Source: Poriferisodalis sp965221195 (GTDB lineage Bacteria; Actinomycetota; Acidimicrobiia; Acidimicrobiales; Poriferisodalaceae). From it: a stretch of DNA of 64,000 bases. This document shows, in pieces, positions 49,442-58,154 of this stretch. Numbering within the stretch: position 1 is the first letter of the stretch; every line of letters begins with the position of its first letter. The notes below the pieces were generated by a model. The model saw only the letters and a list, made by a program, of their open reading frames with translations. It searched no databases and was not told the origin of the DNA. The stretch is from assembly GCA_965221195.1 (NCBI GenBank), contig OZ244864.1, positions 1,674,001-1,738,000 of the forward strand, written 5' to 3'. Position numbers and translations under genes: made by a program.

Positions 49442-49780
49442 ATGACAAAGTCAACCGACACCATGATCTCTCCGGGACTTGAGGACTTGCTGTCCAAAGT
49501 CGACTCCAAGTTCACCTTGGTAGGCCTTGCAGCTATGCGATCTCGGGAGATCAACTCGTATTACAACCAGCTAGACGGCGGTATCGGCTCGGTCGTGCCC
49601 CCGCAGGTGGCTTCAGTGGCCCGTAAGCCGCTGTCGATTGCCTTTGAGGAGATCGGGGCAAACAAGATCACGTTTGAGCGCTTCGATCCCGAAGAGCGTG
49701 CCAAGCTTAAGGCTGAGGCGGAAGATGCTTTGGAAGCCGACGCTGCCAAGCTTGAGGCGGTTCCCGACCGCGAGGCCTAA
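49442..49780 (+). CDS. rpoZ: RNA polymerase omega subunit
   Basis: About 112 residues: LEDLLSKVDSKFTLVGLAAMRSREINSYYNQL and KPLSIAFEEIGANKITFE are the conserved omega helices. Assists assembly of the beta-prime subunit. The C-terminus is a charged Ala/Glu tail. ATG 49442 is chosen among close in-frame ATGs (49430, 49463). A TAGCAT at 49425-49430 may serve as a -10 for a short-leader transcript. coaBC starts 1 nt after the stop. Confidence 0.93.
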   Translation: MTKSTDTMISPGLEDLLSKVDSKFTLVGLAAMRSREINSYYNQLDGGIGSVVPPQVASVARKPLSIAFEEIGANKITFERFDPEERAKLKAEAEDALEADAAKLEAVPDREA

Positions 49781-49781
49781 C

Positions 49782-51041
49782 TTGGCTGACTCTTCGTCGT
49801 CGCCTTGGGCAGGGCGCCGTGTTGTGCTCGGTGTCAGCGGCGGTATCGCCGCGTACAAAGCCGTGATCTTGTGTCGGCTCATGATGGATGCCGGGGCGCA
49901 TGTCATTCCGGTTATGACCACAGCGGCTCAGCGTTTCGTGGGCCGCGCCACTTTCGACGCGTTGGCCAGCGAGCGTGTACGCACTTCAATTTTCGACGAA
50001 GAAGATCCCATCCCTCATACGACCTTGGGTCAGACGGCCGACGCGATTGTCGTGGCACCTGCTACCGCGCGGGTCATCGGCAGCTACGCCGCGGGCATCT
50101 CTGAGGGTTTGCTCATCGCCACGCTGCTTGCCACTCGTGCGCCGGTCGTGGTCTGCCCGGCCATGCACACTGAAATGTGGGAGCACGATGCCGTGCAGCA
50201 CAACATTGAGACGCTGCTGAGTCGGGGTGTGCGCATCGTGGAGCCTCAAGCGGGCCGACTCGCTGGCGGAGATGTTGGCACCGGTCGTCTCGCCGACCCT
50301 GCTGAGATCTTTGCGGCTGTGGAAGCGGTGCTCGCCGAGCCGGGTCGTCCCGATCTAGGTGAAAGGTTGTCCTTGCCACGCCGCGACTTCGCCGGTGTCA
50401 GTGTGACGGTCAGCGCCGGTGGCACCCGCGAAGCGATCGACCCGGTCCGTTTCATCGGCAACCGGTCATCGGGTAAACAGGGTTACGCCGTTGCGACAGC
50501 AGCTCGGGACCGCGGTGCGGATGTCACTTTGGTCACGAGCGCTTCGCTGCCGCCGCCTGAGGGTGTTCGGGAGGTGCGCGTTGTCTCAGCAGCCGAGATG
50601 GACGCGGCGGTCACTGAGCACGCCGACGCGGACGTGATTGTCATGGCAGCAGCAGTGGCCGATTTTCGCCCCGCAGATGTCGCTGCCCATAAGATCAAGA
50701 AAGCCAGCCTGGGCTCCGCAACGCAAGCCCCTGTCATCGTGCTTGAGCAGACCAACGACATTCTTGCCGGACTTGGTGCTGCCAAGTTGCCGGGCCAAGT
50801 GCTCGTCGGCTTCGCTGCTGAGACGACCGATGTGGTTGATAACGCGGCTCAGAAACTGACTCGCAAGAACCTCGACATCATGGTGGCCAATGATGTTTCC
50901 GCTGCGGGCGCAGGCTTCGCGCACGACACCAATGTCGTGACGATCCTGCTCAGCGATGGCACCGTGCGGCCCCTTCCGATTCGTTCAAAACGAGAGGTTG
51001 CGGACGCTGTTCTCGACGCTGTAGCCGAGTTGCGCCGCTAG
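49782..51041 (+). CDS. coaBC: Phosphopantothenoylcysteine synthetase/decarboxylase
   Basis: Bifunctional coenzyme A enzyme. CoaC flavoprotein half: LGVSGGIAAYK with the following catalytic-His region and PAMHTEMW, the actinobacterial form of the PxMNxxMW motif. The position of the redox Cys found in E. coli reads LAGGDVGTGRL, without Cys; I believe this is common in actinobacteria. CoaB half: SAGGTREAIDPVRFIGNRSSGK, AAVADFRP and KIKK. TTG 49782 is the most plausible start, giving MADSSSSPWAGRRVV, with GAGG upstream. Confidence 0.92.
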   Translation: MADSSSSPWAGRRVVLGVSGGIAAYKAVILCRLMMDAGAHVIPVMTTAAQRFVGRATFDALASERVRTSIFDEEDPIPHTTLGQTADAIVVAPATARVIGSYAAGISEGLLIATLLATRAPVVVCPAMHTEMWEHDAVQHNIETLLSRGVRIVEPQAGRLAGGDVGTGRLADPAEIFAAVEAVLAEPGRPDLGERLSLPRRDFAGVSVTVSAGGTREAIDPVRFIGNRSSGKQGYAVATAARDRGADVTLVTSASLPPPEGVREVRVVSAAEMDAAVTEHADADVIVMAAAVADFRPADVAAHKIKKASLGSATQAPVIVLEQTNDILAGLGAAKLPGQVLVGFAAETTDVVDNAAQKLTRKNLDIMVANDVSAAGAGFAHDTNVVTILLSDGTVRPLPIRSKREVADAVLDAVAELRR

Positions 51042-51148
51042 CGGCTTGCAGCGTTTCGGCTTGTGCCGTCTAACCTTGCTGCGCGGAGTCCAATCGGTGT
51101 CTGCGCAAGCGTGAATGACCGGCCGACCACAACGAATCTGGAGCCAAG

Positions 51149-52309
51149 GTGAACCAGTGGACCTTCACCTCAGAATCGGTGACAGAAGGCCATCCCGACA
51201 AAATGGCCGACCAGATTTCCGATGCCATTCTGGACGCGCTGATTGCTGAGGACAGTCATGCCAAAGTGGCCGTGGAGACGTTGGTCACAACCGGTTTGGT
51301 GGTGGTGGCCGGCGAGGTATCCACCGAGGCCTACGTTGACATTCCGCGAGTGGTGCGCAGCACTATCACAGACATCGGCTACGACCACGGCGAGCTAGGT
51401 TTCGACGGCAACACCTGTGGCGTCATGGTCGCTTTAGACGAGCAGTCCCCAGAGATCACCGAGGGTGTCTTCGGCGGCAACGATCAAGGCGCAGGCGATC
51501 AAGGGATGATGTTCGGATACGCCTGCCGTGAGACCGATGCCTTCATGCCGTTGCCGATTCACGTTGCTCACCGGATGGCAGAGCAGCTCACTGAGGCTCG
51601 CCGATCTGGTCGCATCCCGTACTTGCGTCCAGACGGCAAGACACAGGTCAGTTTTGAGTATCGCGACGGCGAGCCGGTGGCCTTGCGCACGGTTGTCGTG
51701 TCTGCTCAGCACACCGAAGGAATCGAAATCGACCAGATGATGCGTCCTGACCTGCTTGAGCATGTGGTCGGTCCTACTTTGCCCGAGCAATTCGCCGATG
51801 ACGACTACGAGTTGTTAGTGAATCCTTCGGGCAGCTTCGTCAGCGGCGGGCCCGTTGCCGATGCGGGCCTTACTGGGCGAAAGATCATCGTTGATACCTA
51901 CGGTGGGTACGCCCGTCATGGCGGCGGTGCTTTCAGCGGTAAAGATCCGTCCAAGGTTGATCGGTCGGCTGCGTACGGTGCCCGCTGGGTTGCCAAAAAC
52001 GTCGTGGCCGCCGGGGCGGCAGATCGCTGCGAGATCCAAGTGGCGTACGCCATCGGCCGCGCAGATCCGGTCTCGTTGTTGGTGGAGACGTTTGGCACGT
52101 CGCATGTAGCACCAGATGCCATCGCCTCGGCTGTGCGCGATGTGTTCGATTTGCGTCCGGCGGCTCTGCTGACCCAGCTAGAACTGCGTCGGCCGATCTA
52201 CAAAATCGCAGCCGCTTACGGGCACTTTGGCCGTGAGCCCCGTGGCGACACGTTCCCTTGGGAGCGTCTCAACTGCGTCACAGATCTCACCTCGGCGCTG
52301 GGTCTGTGA
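51149..52309 (+). CDS. metK: S-adenosylmethionine synthetase
   Basis: 386 residues: TSESVTEGHPDKMADQISDAILD (ATP and methionine contacts), GNDQGAGDQGMMFGYA, the P-loop-like GGGAFSGKDPSKVDRSAAY, and the C-terminal GHFGREPRGDTFPWE. Makes SAM, which QueA in this window also uses. GTG 51149 has GGAG upstream. The 107-bp leader contains TAACCT (51071-51076) as a possible -10; I see no SAM riboswitch fold. Confidence 0.95.
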   Translation: MNQWTFTSESVTEGHPDKMADQISDAILDALIAEDSHAKVAVETLVTTGLVVVAGEVSTEAYVDIPRVVRSTITDIGYDHGELGFDGNTCGVMVALDEQSPEITEGVFGGNDQGAGDQGMMFGYACRETDAFMPLPIHVAHRMAEQLTEARRSGRIPYLRPDGKTQVSFEYRDGEPVALRTVVVSAQHTEGIEIDQMMRPDLLEHVVGPTLPEQFADDDYELLVNPSGSFVSGGPVADAGLTGRKIIVDTYGGYARHGGGAFSGKDPSKVDRSAAYGARWVAKNVVAAGAADRCEIQVAYAIGRADPVSLLVETFGTSHVAPDAIASAVRDVFDLRPAALLTQLELRRPIYKIAAAYGHFGREPRGDTFPWERLNCVTDLTSALGL

Positions 52310-52443
52310 GCGGCTGAGCTGCCAAGCTCCACTGAGCCGCCCAGCTTCAACGGCCAGCGATCACAACGAGCCATCAACGACGGCTTCGGGGCTTTGGCTG
52401 TCAGGCTATGTGGCTTCAGGGCTGCGCAATCAGCCTGTGAGCC

Positions 52444-54315
52444 ATGGGTGAGACGGGGCAAACTGCGACGATGCAGCAGGCGGTTCAAGTGCTGGTTGAC
52501 GAGCCAGCCATCGACCGAGAATTCACGTATCTGTTGCCGTCAAGATTGGCCTCGGGTCGTGTGCCGGTCACTGTCGGCACGGTGGTGCAGGTTCCGCTGC
52601 ACAGACGGTCGATTCGGGGCTGGGTGACCGGGCTGGATGTGGCACACCCCGACGGTGTGGAACTGTTGGCAATCAAGCGGGTTACGAGCATCGGGCCACC
52701 GTCGCAGGTGATTGATCTAGCGAGGTGGGCTGCGTGGCGCTGGGCGGGCACCAGAGTCCACTTCTTGCGAGTGGCCAGCCCTGAGCGTGCCGTGGCTGGT
52801 CTACCGTCAGCCGCACTGTCTGGCGTGTCTGATGTGTCTGGGACGACCGGGGCGGCACGCAGCGCTGATGTGCCGGACTGGGTCGCAGCGGCATGGGAGA
52901 GCGACCGTCAGGTTCCGGGCGTCGTCCGGTTAGGTCCGTGCGCAGATGAGTGGCCGCTGGTCGCTGAGGCTCTGCGGTACGGACGCGTGCTTGTGCTTGT
53001 GCCCAACGTGGCGTGGGCAGCCCAACTCGCAGGGCGGCTGCGCCGCGAAGGCGTGTCGGTCGCACTGGCCCCACGCGACTGGGCCGCCGCGGCTGTCGCG
53101 CAGGCTGTCGTAGGAACCCGGTCGGCTGCATGGGCACCGTGCGGTCCTCTGGGCGCAGTTGTGGTGTTTGATGAGCACGACGCTGCCTACCAGTCCTCCG
53201 CCGCGCCCACTTGGAACGCCCGTGACGTGGCAGTGGAGCGGGCCCGCCGGGACGGTGCCCGCTGCCTGCTCGTTGGGCCCATGCCTTCCCTTGACGCACT
53301 CGCGCTCTGTGACCGGTCCGACTCAGAAGCTGGGCCGACAGTTGCCGCTGCGCCACGACACGCCGAGCGTGAAGCCTGGCCACGGCTGCAGACAGCCGAC
53401 CGCCGCATCGACGACCCAGCGACAGGGGAGTGGTGCGGCGAAGCTCTCGCTGAGGTGCTGCGAAGCGATGCTGTTGTGGTTTGCGTACTGAACCGCACCG
53501 GACGGGCGCGTTTGGCGTACTGCAACTCCTGCGGAGCGTTGGCTGTCTCGCCGCGTTCGGGCCGCGCGCTGCGTCAACAGGGCCGCCAGTTCAGCGACCC
53601 CGACACAGGCGAGGTGCGACCGGCCGTGTGCGAGTCTTGCGGAGCAACGACGTTCCGTCGCGTCCGGCTCGGTGTGAAGGGCGTCGCAGAGGAGATGACG
53701 CGCTTAGCGCTGCGACCGGTCTGCCAAGTGGTAGGCGACACGGTGGTAGGCGACACGGTGGGTGGTGACACGGTTGCTGATGCCAAGGACTTCGACACCG
53801 ACAAGCCGCCGCTGTACATAGGCACTGAGGCCGTGCTGCATCGGGTGCGCTCGGCCGATGTCGTGGCTTTCGTGGACTTCGACCAAGAACTCATGGCCCC
53901 TCGTTACCGCGCCGCCGAAGAGGCATTTGCATTGCTCGTGCGCGCAGCACGGCTGGTCGGCCCGCGTTCGGCTGGCGGTCGGATCCTTGTGCAGACCCGC
54001 GTGCCCGATCATCCGGTGCTCGCCGCAGCAGCCAAAGCCGACCCAGCTGACTGGCTCCGCAGCGAGCACGAGCGCCGTGTTCAGATGCTTCAACCCCCAG
54101 CCGCTGCGTGGGCGCTCGTGTCTGGTGCCGCGGCGCCGTCCTACATCAGCCATCTGTCTGGTAGTCCGTACGCCAGAGAGCTTGACATTGCCGGACCAGC
54201 CGATGGCACTTGGCGCATTTGCTGCGATGAGCACGTACCGCTGCTTGACGCCTTGGCGCGCACCGAGCGTCCCGCTGGGCGACTACGGGTAGCGGTTGAC
54301 CCGATGCGGGCCTGA
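52444..54315 (+). CDS. priA: PriA-like replication restart protein, helicase motifs degenerate
   Basis: 623 residues: N-terminal 3'-DNA-binding domain (DREFTYLLP...GTVVQVPLHRR), helicase domain without a Walker A GKT (the region reads RLGPCADEWPLVAEAL), a DEAH-type box changed to FDEHDAAYQ, and a single pair of CxxC motifs (CNSCG, CESCG) where typical PriA has four. Actinobacterial PriA proteins are known to lack helicase motifs, so this is normal for the phylum; it likely works as a loading platform. A GDTV repeat block sits near residues 430-445. ATG 52444 chosen; 52471 possible. Confidence 0.88.
   Translation: MGETGQTATMQQAVQVLVDEPAIDREFTYLLPSRLASGRVPVTVGTVVQVPLHRRSIRGWVTGLDVAHPDGVELLAIKRVTSIGPPSQVIDLARWAAWRWAGTRVHFLRVASPERAVAGLPSAALSGVSDVSGTTGAARSADVPDWVAAAWESDRQVPGVVRLGPCADEWPLVAEALRYGRVLVLVPNVAWAAQLAGRLRREGVSVALAPRDWAAAAVAQAVVGTRSAAWAPCGPLGAVVVFDEHDAAYQSSAAPTWNARDVAVERARRDGARCLLVGPMPSLDALALCDRSDSEAGPTVAAAPRHAEREAWPRLQTADRRIDDPATGEWCGEALAEVLRSDAVVVCVLNRTGRARLAYCNSCGALAVSPRSGRALRQQGRQFSDPDTGEVRPAVCESCGATTFRRVRLGVKGVAEEMTRLALRPVCQVVGDTVVGDTVGGDTVADAKDFDTDKPPLYIGTEAVLHRVRSADVVAFVDFDQELMAPRYRAAEEAFALLVRAARLVGPRSAGGRILVQTRVPDHPVLAAAAKADPADWLRSEHERRVQMLQPPAAAWALVSGAAAPSYISHLSGSPYARELDIAGPADGTWRICCDEHVPLLDALARTERPAGRLRVAVDPMRA
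53731..53775 (+). repeat. Three 15-bp repeats inside priA
   Basis: GTAGGCGACACGGTG twice, then GGTGGTGACACGGTT; encodes VGDTV, VGDTV, GGDTV. Two copies are identical. Confidence 0.92.
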
Positions 54316-54339
54316 ACCGACAGTGCGCAATTGCGCCGG

Positions 54340-54345
54340 TACCCT
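54340..54345 (+). promoter_or_regulatory. Putative -10 element (TACCCT) of a leaderless def transcript
   Basis: TACCCT ends 9 nt before the def ATG (54355) without a ribosome-binding site between. Confidence 0.45.
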
Positions 54346-54354
54346 CCGGTGCCG

Positions 54355-54936
54355 ATGGGAGGTGCCTTCGACATCCGGCTGATGGGGGATCCTGTGCTGC
54401 GTCAGCAAGCCGTTGAGATCACCGACATCGACGGGCGTGTTGCGCGCATGGTGGACGACATGCTGCCGGTGATGTACGAGGCTGAGGGCATCGGTCTTGC
54501 AGCACCGCAAGTGGGCATTGGGCGTCGGCTGTTCGTGTTCGATCTTTGCGACGGCGACGGCCCGCAGACGCTGATCAACCCGGTGATTGTTGAAAGCGAC
54601 GGCGAGTGGGTCTACACAGAGGGCTGCCTGTCTGTACCCGGGCTGGCCTTCGACATCGTTCGTCCCAAACAAGTGCATATTGCTGGGCGTGATCTCGACG
54701 GCAACGAAGTCAGTATTGAAGCCGACGAGCTGCTAGCGCGTTTGTTTCAGCACGAACTTGACCATCTCGACGGCGTCTTACTCATTGACCATCTCGCCAA
54801 GGCCGAACGCAAAGCGGCATTGCGTGACTGGCGTACACGGCGTGCCGATCTGCAGGCTGGCGCACGCAGCACTTCCGACAACGGCTCCGATAGTGGCTCC
54901 GTGCCGCTGGTAGGCCGCGCCAGCACGGACGGTTGA
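54355..54936 (+). CDS. def: Peptide deformylase
   Basis: Removes the N-formyl group of new proteins; acts with Fmt encoded next. All three motifs present: EGIGLAAPQVG, EGCLSVPG (metal Cys) and FQHELDHLDG (metal His pair and catalytic Glu). 193 residues with a Ser/Gly-rich tail. ATG 54355 gives MGGAFDIRLMGDPVLR. Confidence 0.95.
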   Translation: MGGAFDIRLMGDPVLRQQAVEITDIDGRVARMVDDMLPVMYEAEGIGLAAPQVGIGRRLFVFDLCDGDGPQTLINPVIVESDGEWVYTEGCLSVPGLAFDIVRPKQVHIAGRDLDGNEVSIEADELLARLFQHELDHLDGVLLIDHLAKAERKAALRDWRTRRADLQAGARSTSDNGSDSGSVPLVGRASTDG

Positions 54937-55004
54937 CGCGTTCGGCTTCCTAGTAGGTCAGGCTCCTTCGGCTGTCGGCTGCTGCGGTGATTCCGTGCGG
55001 CACA

Positions 55005-55064
55005 CTGAGTCACCCTGAGTCACACCGGCGCGCCAGAACATGTGCCAGATTCTGTGCCAGATCA
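55005..55064 (+). repeat. Short duplications between def and fmt
   Basis: CTGAGTCACC/CTGAGTCACA (10 bp, 55005-55024) and TGTGCCAGATTC/TGTGCCAGATCA (12 bp, 55041-55064). The 151-bp gap otherwise holds only the strong fmt ribosome-binding site (AGGAGG, 55077-55082). Confidence 0.8.
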
Positions 55065-55087
55065 TGTCGCAGTCCTAGGAGGTATCG

Positions 55088-56128
55088 GTGAATCTGCTGA
55101 CAGATCGACCGGACCGAGTGACGTTCGCAGGTACTCCCGCCGATGCCGTGCCTGCCCTGCGCGCTCTCGTTGGTGCCGGGTTTGAGATCTTGGTTGTGGT
55201 GACTGGTGTTCCTCGCCGCAGAAGCCGACGCGGCACCCCGACTGCTAGCCCGGTCGCAGTGGCTGCAGACGAACTCGGCCTAGCGGTCAGCCACGAGCCC
55301 GACGACCTTGCCCACAGCGACGCTGACTGCGCGGTCGTCGTTGCTTTTGGTCGGCTCATCGCACCCGAGTTGCTCGCAACAACACCGATGCTCAACCTGC
55401 ATTTTTCTTTGCTGCCTCGCTGGCGCGGGGCCGCGCCCGTTGAGCGAGCGCTGCTAGCGGGGGACGACCGTACCGGCGTGTCGCTCATGGCGATGGAACC
55501 CACGCTCGACACGGGACCCGTCTACTGGCATCACGAAGTGCCCATCGGCCCGGCCGACACAGCGGCAGGTCTGCGCAGCCGGTTAGCGCACGAAGGCGCA
55601 CAGCAGCTAGCGACGACGCTGGCGGCAGGGCTGGGCCACCCTCAGCCGCAGCAAGGGCACCCGACCTATGCACGCAAGCTCAGCCCCACAGAGCGCAAAA
55701 TTGACTGGACCCAATCTGCTGTACACATCGACCGTCAGATCCGGGTGGGCGGTGCTTGGACCACGCTCGGGGGTCAGCGTCTGTTGGTTCGAGAAGCCGC
55801 GTTGGGGCTGTCGTTGAGTGGCACGTCAGCCACAGACCAAAGATTCAACGACATATCCAACGACCGACCCAACGACAGCGCACCTAGAGGCAGGTGTCCT
55901 AGCGATACCCAGCCTCGCGAAGTTGAAAGCGAAGTTGAAAGCGAAGTTGAAAGCGAAGTTGAAAGTGAAATTGAAAGTGTGATGCCGGGGGAGATGATCG
56001 GCGATGCGGTGGCGACCGGCGACGGTTTCTTGGTTCTGCGAACCATGCAGCCCGCCAGTCGCGCCGCAATCGCAGCTCAAGATTGGCGCCGCGGCGCTCG
56101 CTTGGCACCCCGCACCCGCTTCGACTGA
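55088..56128 (+). CDS. fmt: Methionyl-tRNA formyltransferase
   Basis: Formylates initiator Met-tRNA. Formyl-THF domain with LNLHFSLLPRWRGAAPVERALLAGD and the catalytic Asp in TLDTGPVYW, then the OB-type C-terminal domain (TYARKLSPTERKIDW). Between about residues 245 and 300 the C-terminal domain is interrupted by a repeat-rich insert (NDIS/NDRPND and five VESE units). GTG start with AGGAGG 5 nt upstream. Confidence 0.94.
   Translation: MNLLTDRPDRVTFAGTPADAVPALRALVGAGFEILVVVTGVPRRRSRRGTPTASPVAVAADELGLAVSHEPDDLAHSDADCAVVVAFGRLIAPELLATTPMLNLHFSLLPRWRGAAPVERALLAGDDRTGVSLMAMEPTLDTGPVYWHHEVPIGPADTAAGLRSRLAHEGAQQLATTLAAGLGHPQPQQGHPTYARKLSPTERKIDWTQSAVHIDRQIRVGGAWTTLGGQRLLVREAALGLSLSGTSATDQRFNDISNDRPNDSAPRGRCPSDTQPREVESEVESEVESEVESEIESVMPGEMIGDAVATGDGFLVLRTMQPASRAAIAAQDWRRGARLAPRTRFD
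55919..55978 (+). repeat. Five 12-bp repeats inside fmt
   Basis: Units of GAAGTTGAAAGC (three perfect, two with one or two changes) encode EVES EVES EVES EVES EIES. Clear, recent in-frame microsatellite-type expansion within an essential-type gene. Confidence 0.94.
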
Positions 56129-56266
56129 TCCTGTTACTGCTCCTGCTGCTGTTCCTGTGCAGCTCTCGCTGCTGTTCCCGATGGGGCCGGACTGCTGCCA
56201 CAGCAGCGTTTTCGCGGACACAGGTAATGTGCGGCGAGTCTGGGCGACGACGAAGGGGAGGTCTCA

Positions 56267-57301
56267 GTGGCTGACGAAACCGAACGCAACAAAGCGGCTT
56301 GGCTGGCGGCGACGACAGAACAGCCGATTGATGCCGATGAAGAGATCGTGGATCCGCACCACCACTTGTGGGACTTTCCCACCGGCACATATCTTGTGCC
56401 CGAACTGCACCAAGACACCGGCGCGGGCCATAACGTCACCCAAACCGTCTTCGTTGAGTGCGGCGCGGGCTACCGCACGCGCGGGCCAGAGCATCTGCGT
56501 CCGGTTGGCGAAACCGAGTTCGTCCGAGAACAAGCAGCAATCTCAGCCGACACTGACGGTGCCGACATCGCCGGCATTGTCAGTTTTGCCGACTTGACGC
56601 TCGGTCAAGCTGTCGAAGAGGTGCTCACCGCACACGACGAGGCCGGCGAAGGACTTTTTCGAGGCATCCGCCACGTCAACGCTTGGGACGCAAGCGACCA
56701 GATTCGCGAGAGCCACACCAAACCGCCGCCGCAGCTGCTCGCCGATCCGGAGTTCCGGGCAGGTTTCGCAACGCTGGGCCGGATGGGTTTCAGCTTCGAT
56801 GGCTGGATGTTCCACACGCAAGTCGCCGAGCTTGTTGAGCTAGTGCAAGATGTGCCCGATACGCCAGTCGTGCTCGACCATCTGGGCGGACCGCTCGGCA
56901 TCGGCCCCTACACCGACCGCCGAGACGAGGTGCGCGCCGTCCTGCGGCCTGCGCTTGAAGCGCTCGCTCGTCACCCGCAGGTCAGCGTCAAAGTGGGCGG
57001 TATCGGCATGAGCATCTACGGTGCCGGTTTTAAGCGTCTGCCGCAGGCGCCGTCGTCGCAGCACGTTGCGGCAACCTGGAGCGACGACATCCGGCACTGC
57101 ATCGAAACCTTCGGCCCCGACCGCGCCATGTTCGAGAGCAACTTCCCAGTCGACAAACAGGGCTGTTCCTACACCGTGCTGTTCAACGCCTTCCAGCGCA
57201 TCTGCGACCAAGCGGGTTACACAAAAGCCGAGCGAGCCAACCTGTTTGCCAACACAGCACGCCGTTTCTACCGCATCAAAGCCGCCGACGAGTTGGGCTA
57301 G
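56267..57301 (+). CDS. COG3618-type metal-dependent amidohydrolase
   Basis: 344 residues, TIM-barrel hydrolase of the amidohydrolase-2 group: metal motif VDPHHHLWD, FRGIRHVNAW, VVLDHLGGP, VSVKVGGIG and the terminal FESNFPVDK with its conserved Asp. Relatives hydrolyse lactones or decarboxylate aromatic acids; the substrate here is not determined. GGGGAGG precedes GTG 56267. The 3' end overlaps the convergent metallo-beta-lactamase gene by 4 bp. The 138 bp before it are CTG-rich with no clear element. Confidence 0.88.
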   Translation: MADETERNKAAWLAATTEQPIDADEEIVDPHHHLWDFPTGTYLVPELHQDTGAGHNVTQTVFVECGAGYRTRGPEHLRPVGETEFVREQAAISADTDGADIAGIVSFADLTLGQAVEEVLTAHDEAGEGLFRGIRHVNAWDASDQIRESHTKPPPQLLADPEFRAGFATLGRMGFSFDGWMFHTQVAELVELVQDVPDTPVVLDHLGGPLGIGPYTDRRDEVRAVLRPALEALARHPQVSVKVGGIGMSIYGAGFKRLPQAPSSQHVAATWSDDIRHCIETFGPDRAMFESNFPVDKQGCSYTVLFNAFQRICDQAGYTKAERANLFANTARRFYRIKAADELG

Positions 57302-58068
57302 GTCAGGCCGGTTCTGTCGTGAGGCAGTGTCGCCCATTGAGCCTCATCGTGCCCGTACAGCAGACGACAGCCCTCGTTGTCGCGCATCGATTTCAGATGC
57401 CGCATCGATTCAAGCTGCATGTCGTGGTTGAAGCCGAACGGCGGCAGCAACATCCGATCCAGCACATCCTCCCAGTAGATGCAGTCGGCGGTTAGCACCA
57501 CGGGGCCGCTGTCCAACTCCACCCGCAGTGACTGATGACCCGCGGTGTGGCCCGGTGTCGGAATGCAGGTAACCGAGCCGTCGCCGAACACGTCGTGGGC
57601 ACCGTCGATGAGCAGAACGTCGTGACCCAAGTCGAAATCTTCGGGCTTGTAGACCTCATGCTCGATGAGCTTGGGGTGATGCCCGGACTCCCATTCGGCC
57701 CGCTGGCAGATCAGCCGAGCATTCGGCAAGAGCTTGGTGCCGCCGCAGTGGTCGAAGTGCAGGTGGCTGAAGACGGCAAACGTCAACTCGTCTGGGTCAA
57801 CGTCAACGTTGCGCAGCCTCGCTGACACCTCATCGTCGGCCGAGTATTCCGCCTCAAAAGACCTCGCCATAATCGGATACCGGGTACCTACGCCTTGTTG
57901 CACCTGCGGGTGCATTCCCGTATCGAAGACCAGTGTCTGTCCGCTGGGGTGGCGCACAAGCCAACTCGGGATTGGCAGCCGAACGTCGCCGGGAGCATCA
58001 GCAACGACCGATGCCGTCGCTGTGGAAAGCCAACCGCACTCAAGCGGCACCAATGAAAGCTGCGTCAT
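57298..58068 (-). CDS. Metallo-beta-lactamase, N-acyl homoserine lactonase-like
   Basis: 256 residues with the metal set SHLHFDHCGG (HxHxDH), TPGHTAGHQS, ADCIYW and YGHDE, and the opening LECGWL-to-FDTGMHP pattern typical of the AttM/AiiA lactonase branch. It may open acyl-homoserine or other lactones; only homology supports this. AGGAGG lies upstream of the ATG, just outside a 28-bp repeat array, and the gene follows the crotonase gene on the same strand. Confidence 0.82.
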   Translation of the reverse strand: MTQLSLVPLECGWLSTATASVVADAPGDVRLPIPSWLVRHPSGQTLVFDTGMHPQVQQGVGTRYPIMARSFEAEYSADDEVSARLRNVDVDPDELTFAVFSHLHFDHCGGTKLLPNARLICQRAEWESGHHPKLIEHEVYKPEDFDLGHDVLLIDGAHDVFGDGSVTCIPTPGHTAGHQSLRVELDSGPVVLTADCIYWEDVLDRMLLPPFGFNHDMQLESMRHLKSMRDNEGCRLLYGHDEAQWATLPHDRTGLT

Positions 58069-58081
58069 GCGATATGCCTCC

Positions 58082-58154
58082 TGCGCCTTATCAGGCGCTG
58101 TGTTGTTTGTGCGCCTTATCAGGCGCTGTGTTGTTTGTGCGCCTTATCAGGCGC
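58082..58154 (-). repeat. 28-bp hairpin-containing repeats between crotonase and lactonase genes
   Basis: Two full 28-bp units and one partial. Each contains the inverted repeat GCGCC-TTATCA-GGCGC, followed (plus strand) by a T/G-rich spacer. On the gene strand each unit carries TGATAA; the crotonase stop (58147-58149) is the copy in the partial unit. The array resembles triplicated short hairpins. Confidence 0.93.

Noticed and set aside
50240..50300. CoaBC inactivation because the E. coli redox Cys is missing
   Set aside because: From memory, actinobacterial CoaBC proteins commonly lack this Cys and carry PAMHTEMW, so it is probably normal.
51042..51148. SAM riboswitch before metK
   Set aside because: The 107-bp leader shows no recognisable SAM-I to SAM-IV core; only a possible -10 and a ribosome-binding site.
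52900..53200. PriA degeneration as a novel event
   Set aside because: Loss of Walker A and helicase motifs is known for actinobacterial PriA.
58082..58154. CRISPR-like array
   Set aside because: Units are directly adjacent with no unique spacers and there are no cas genes.
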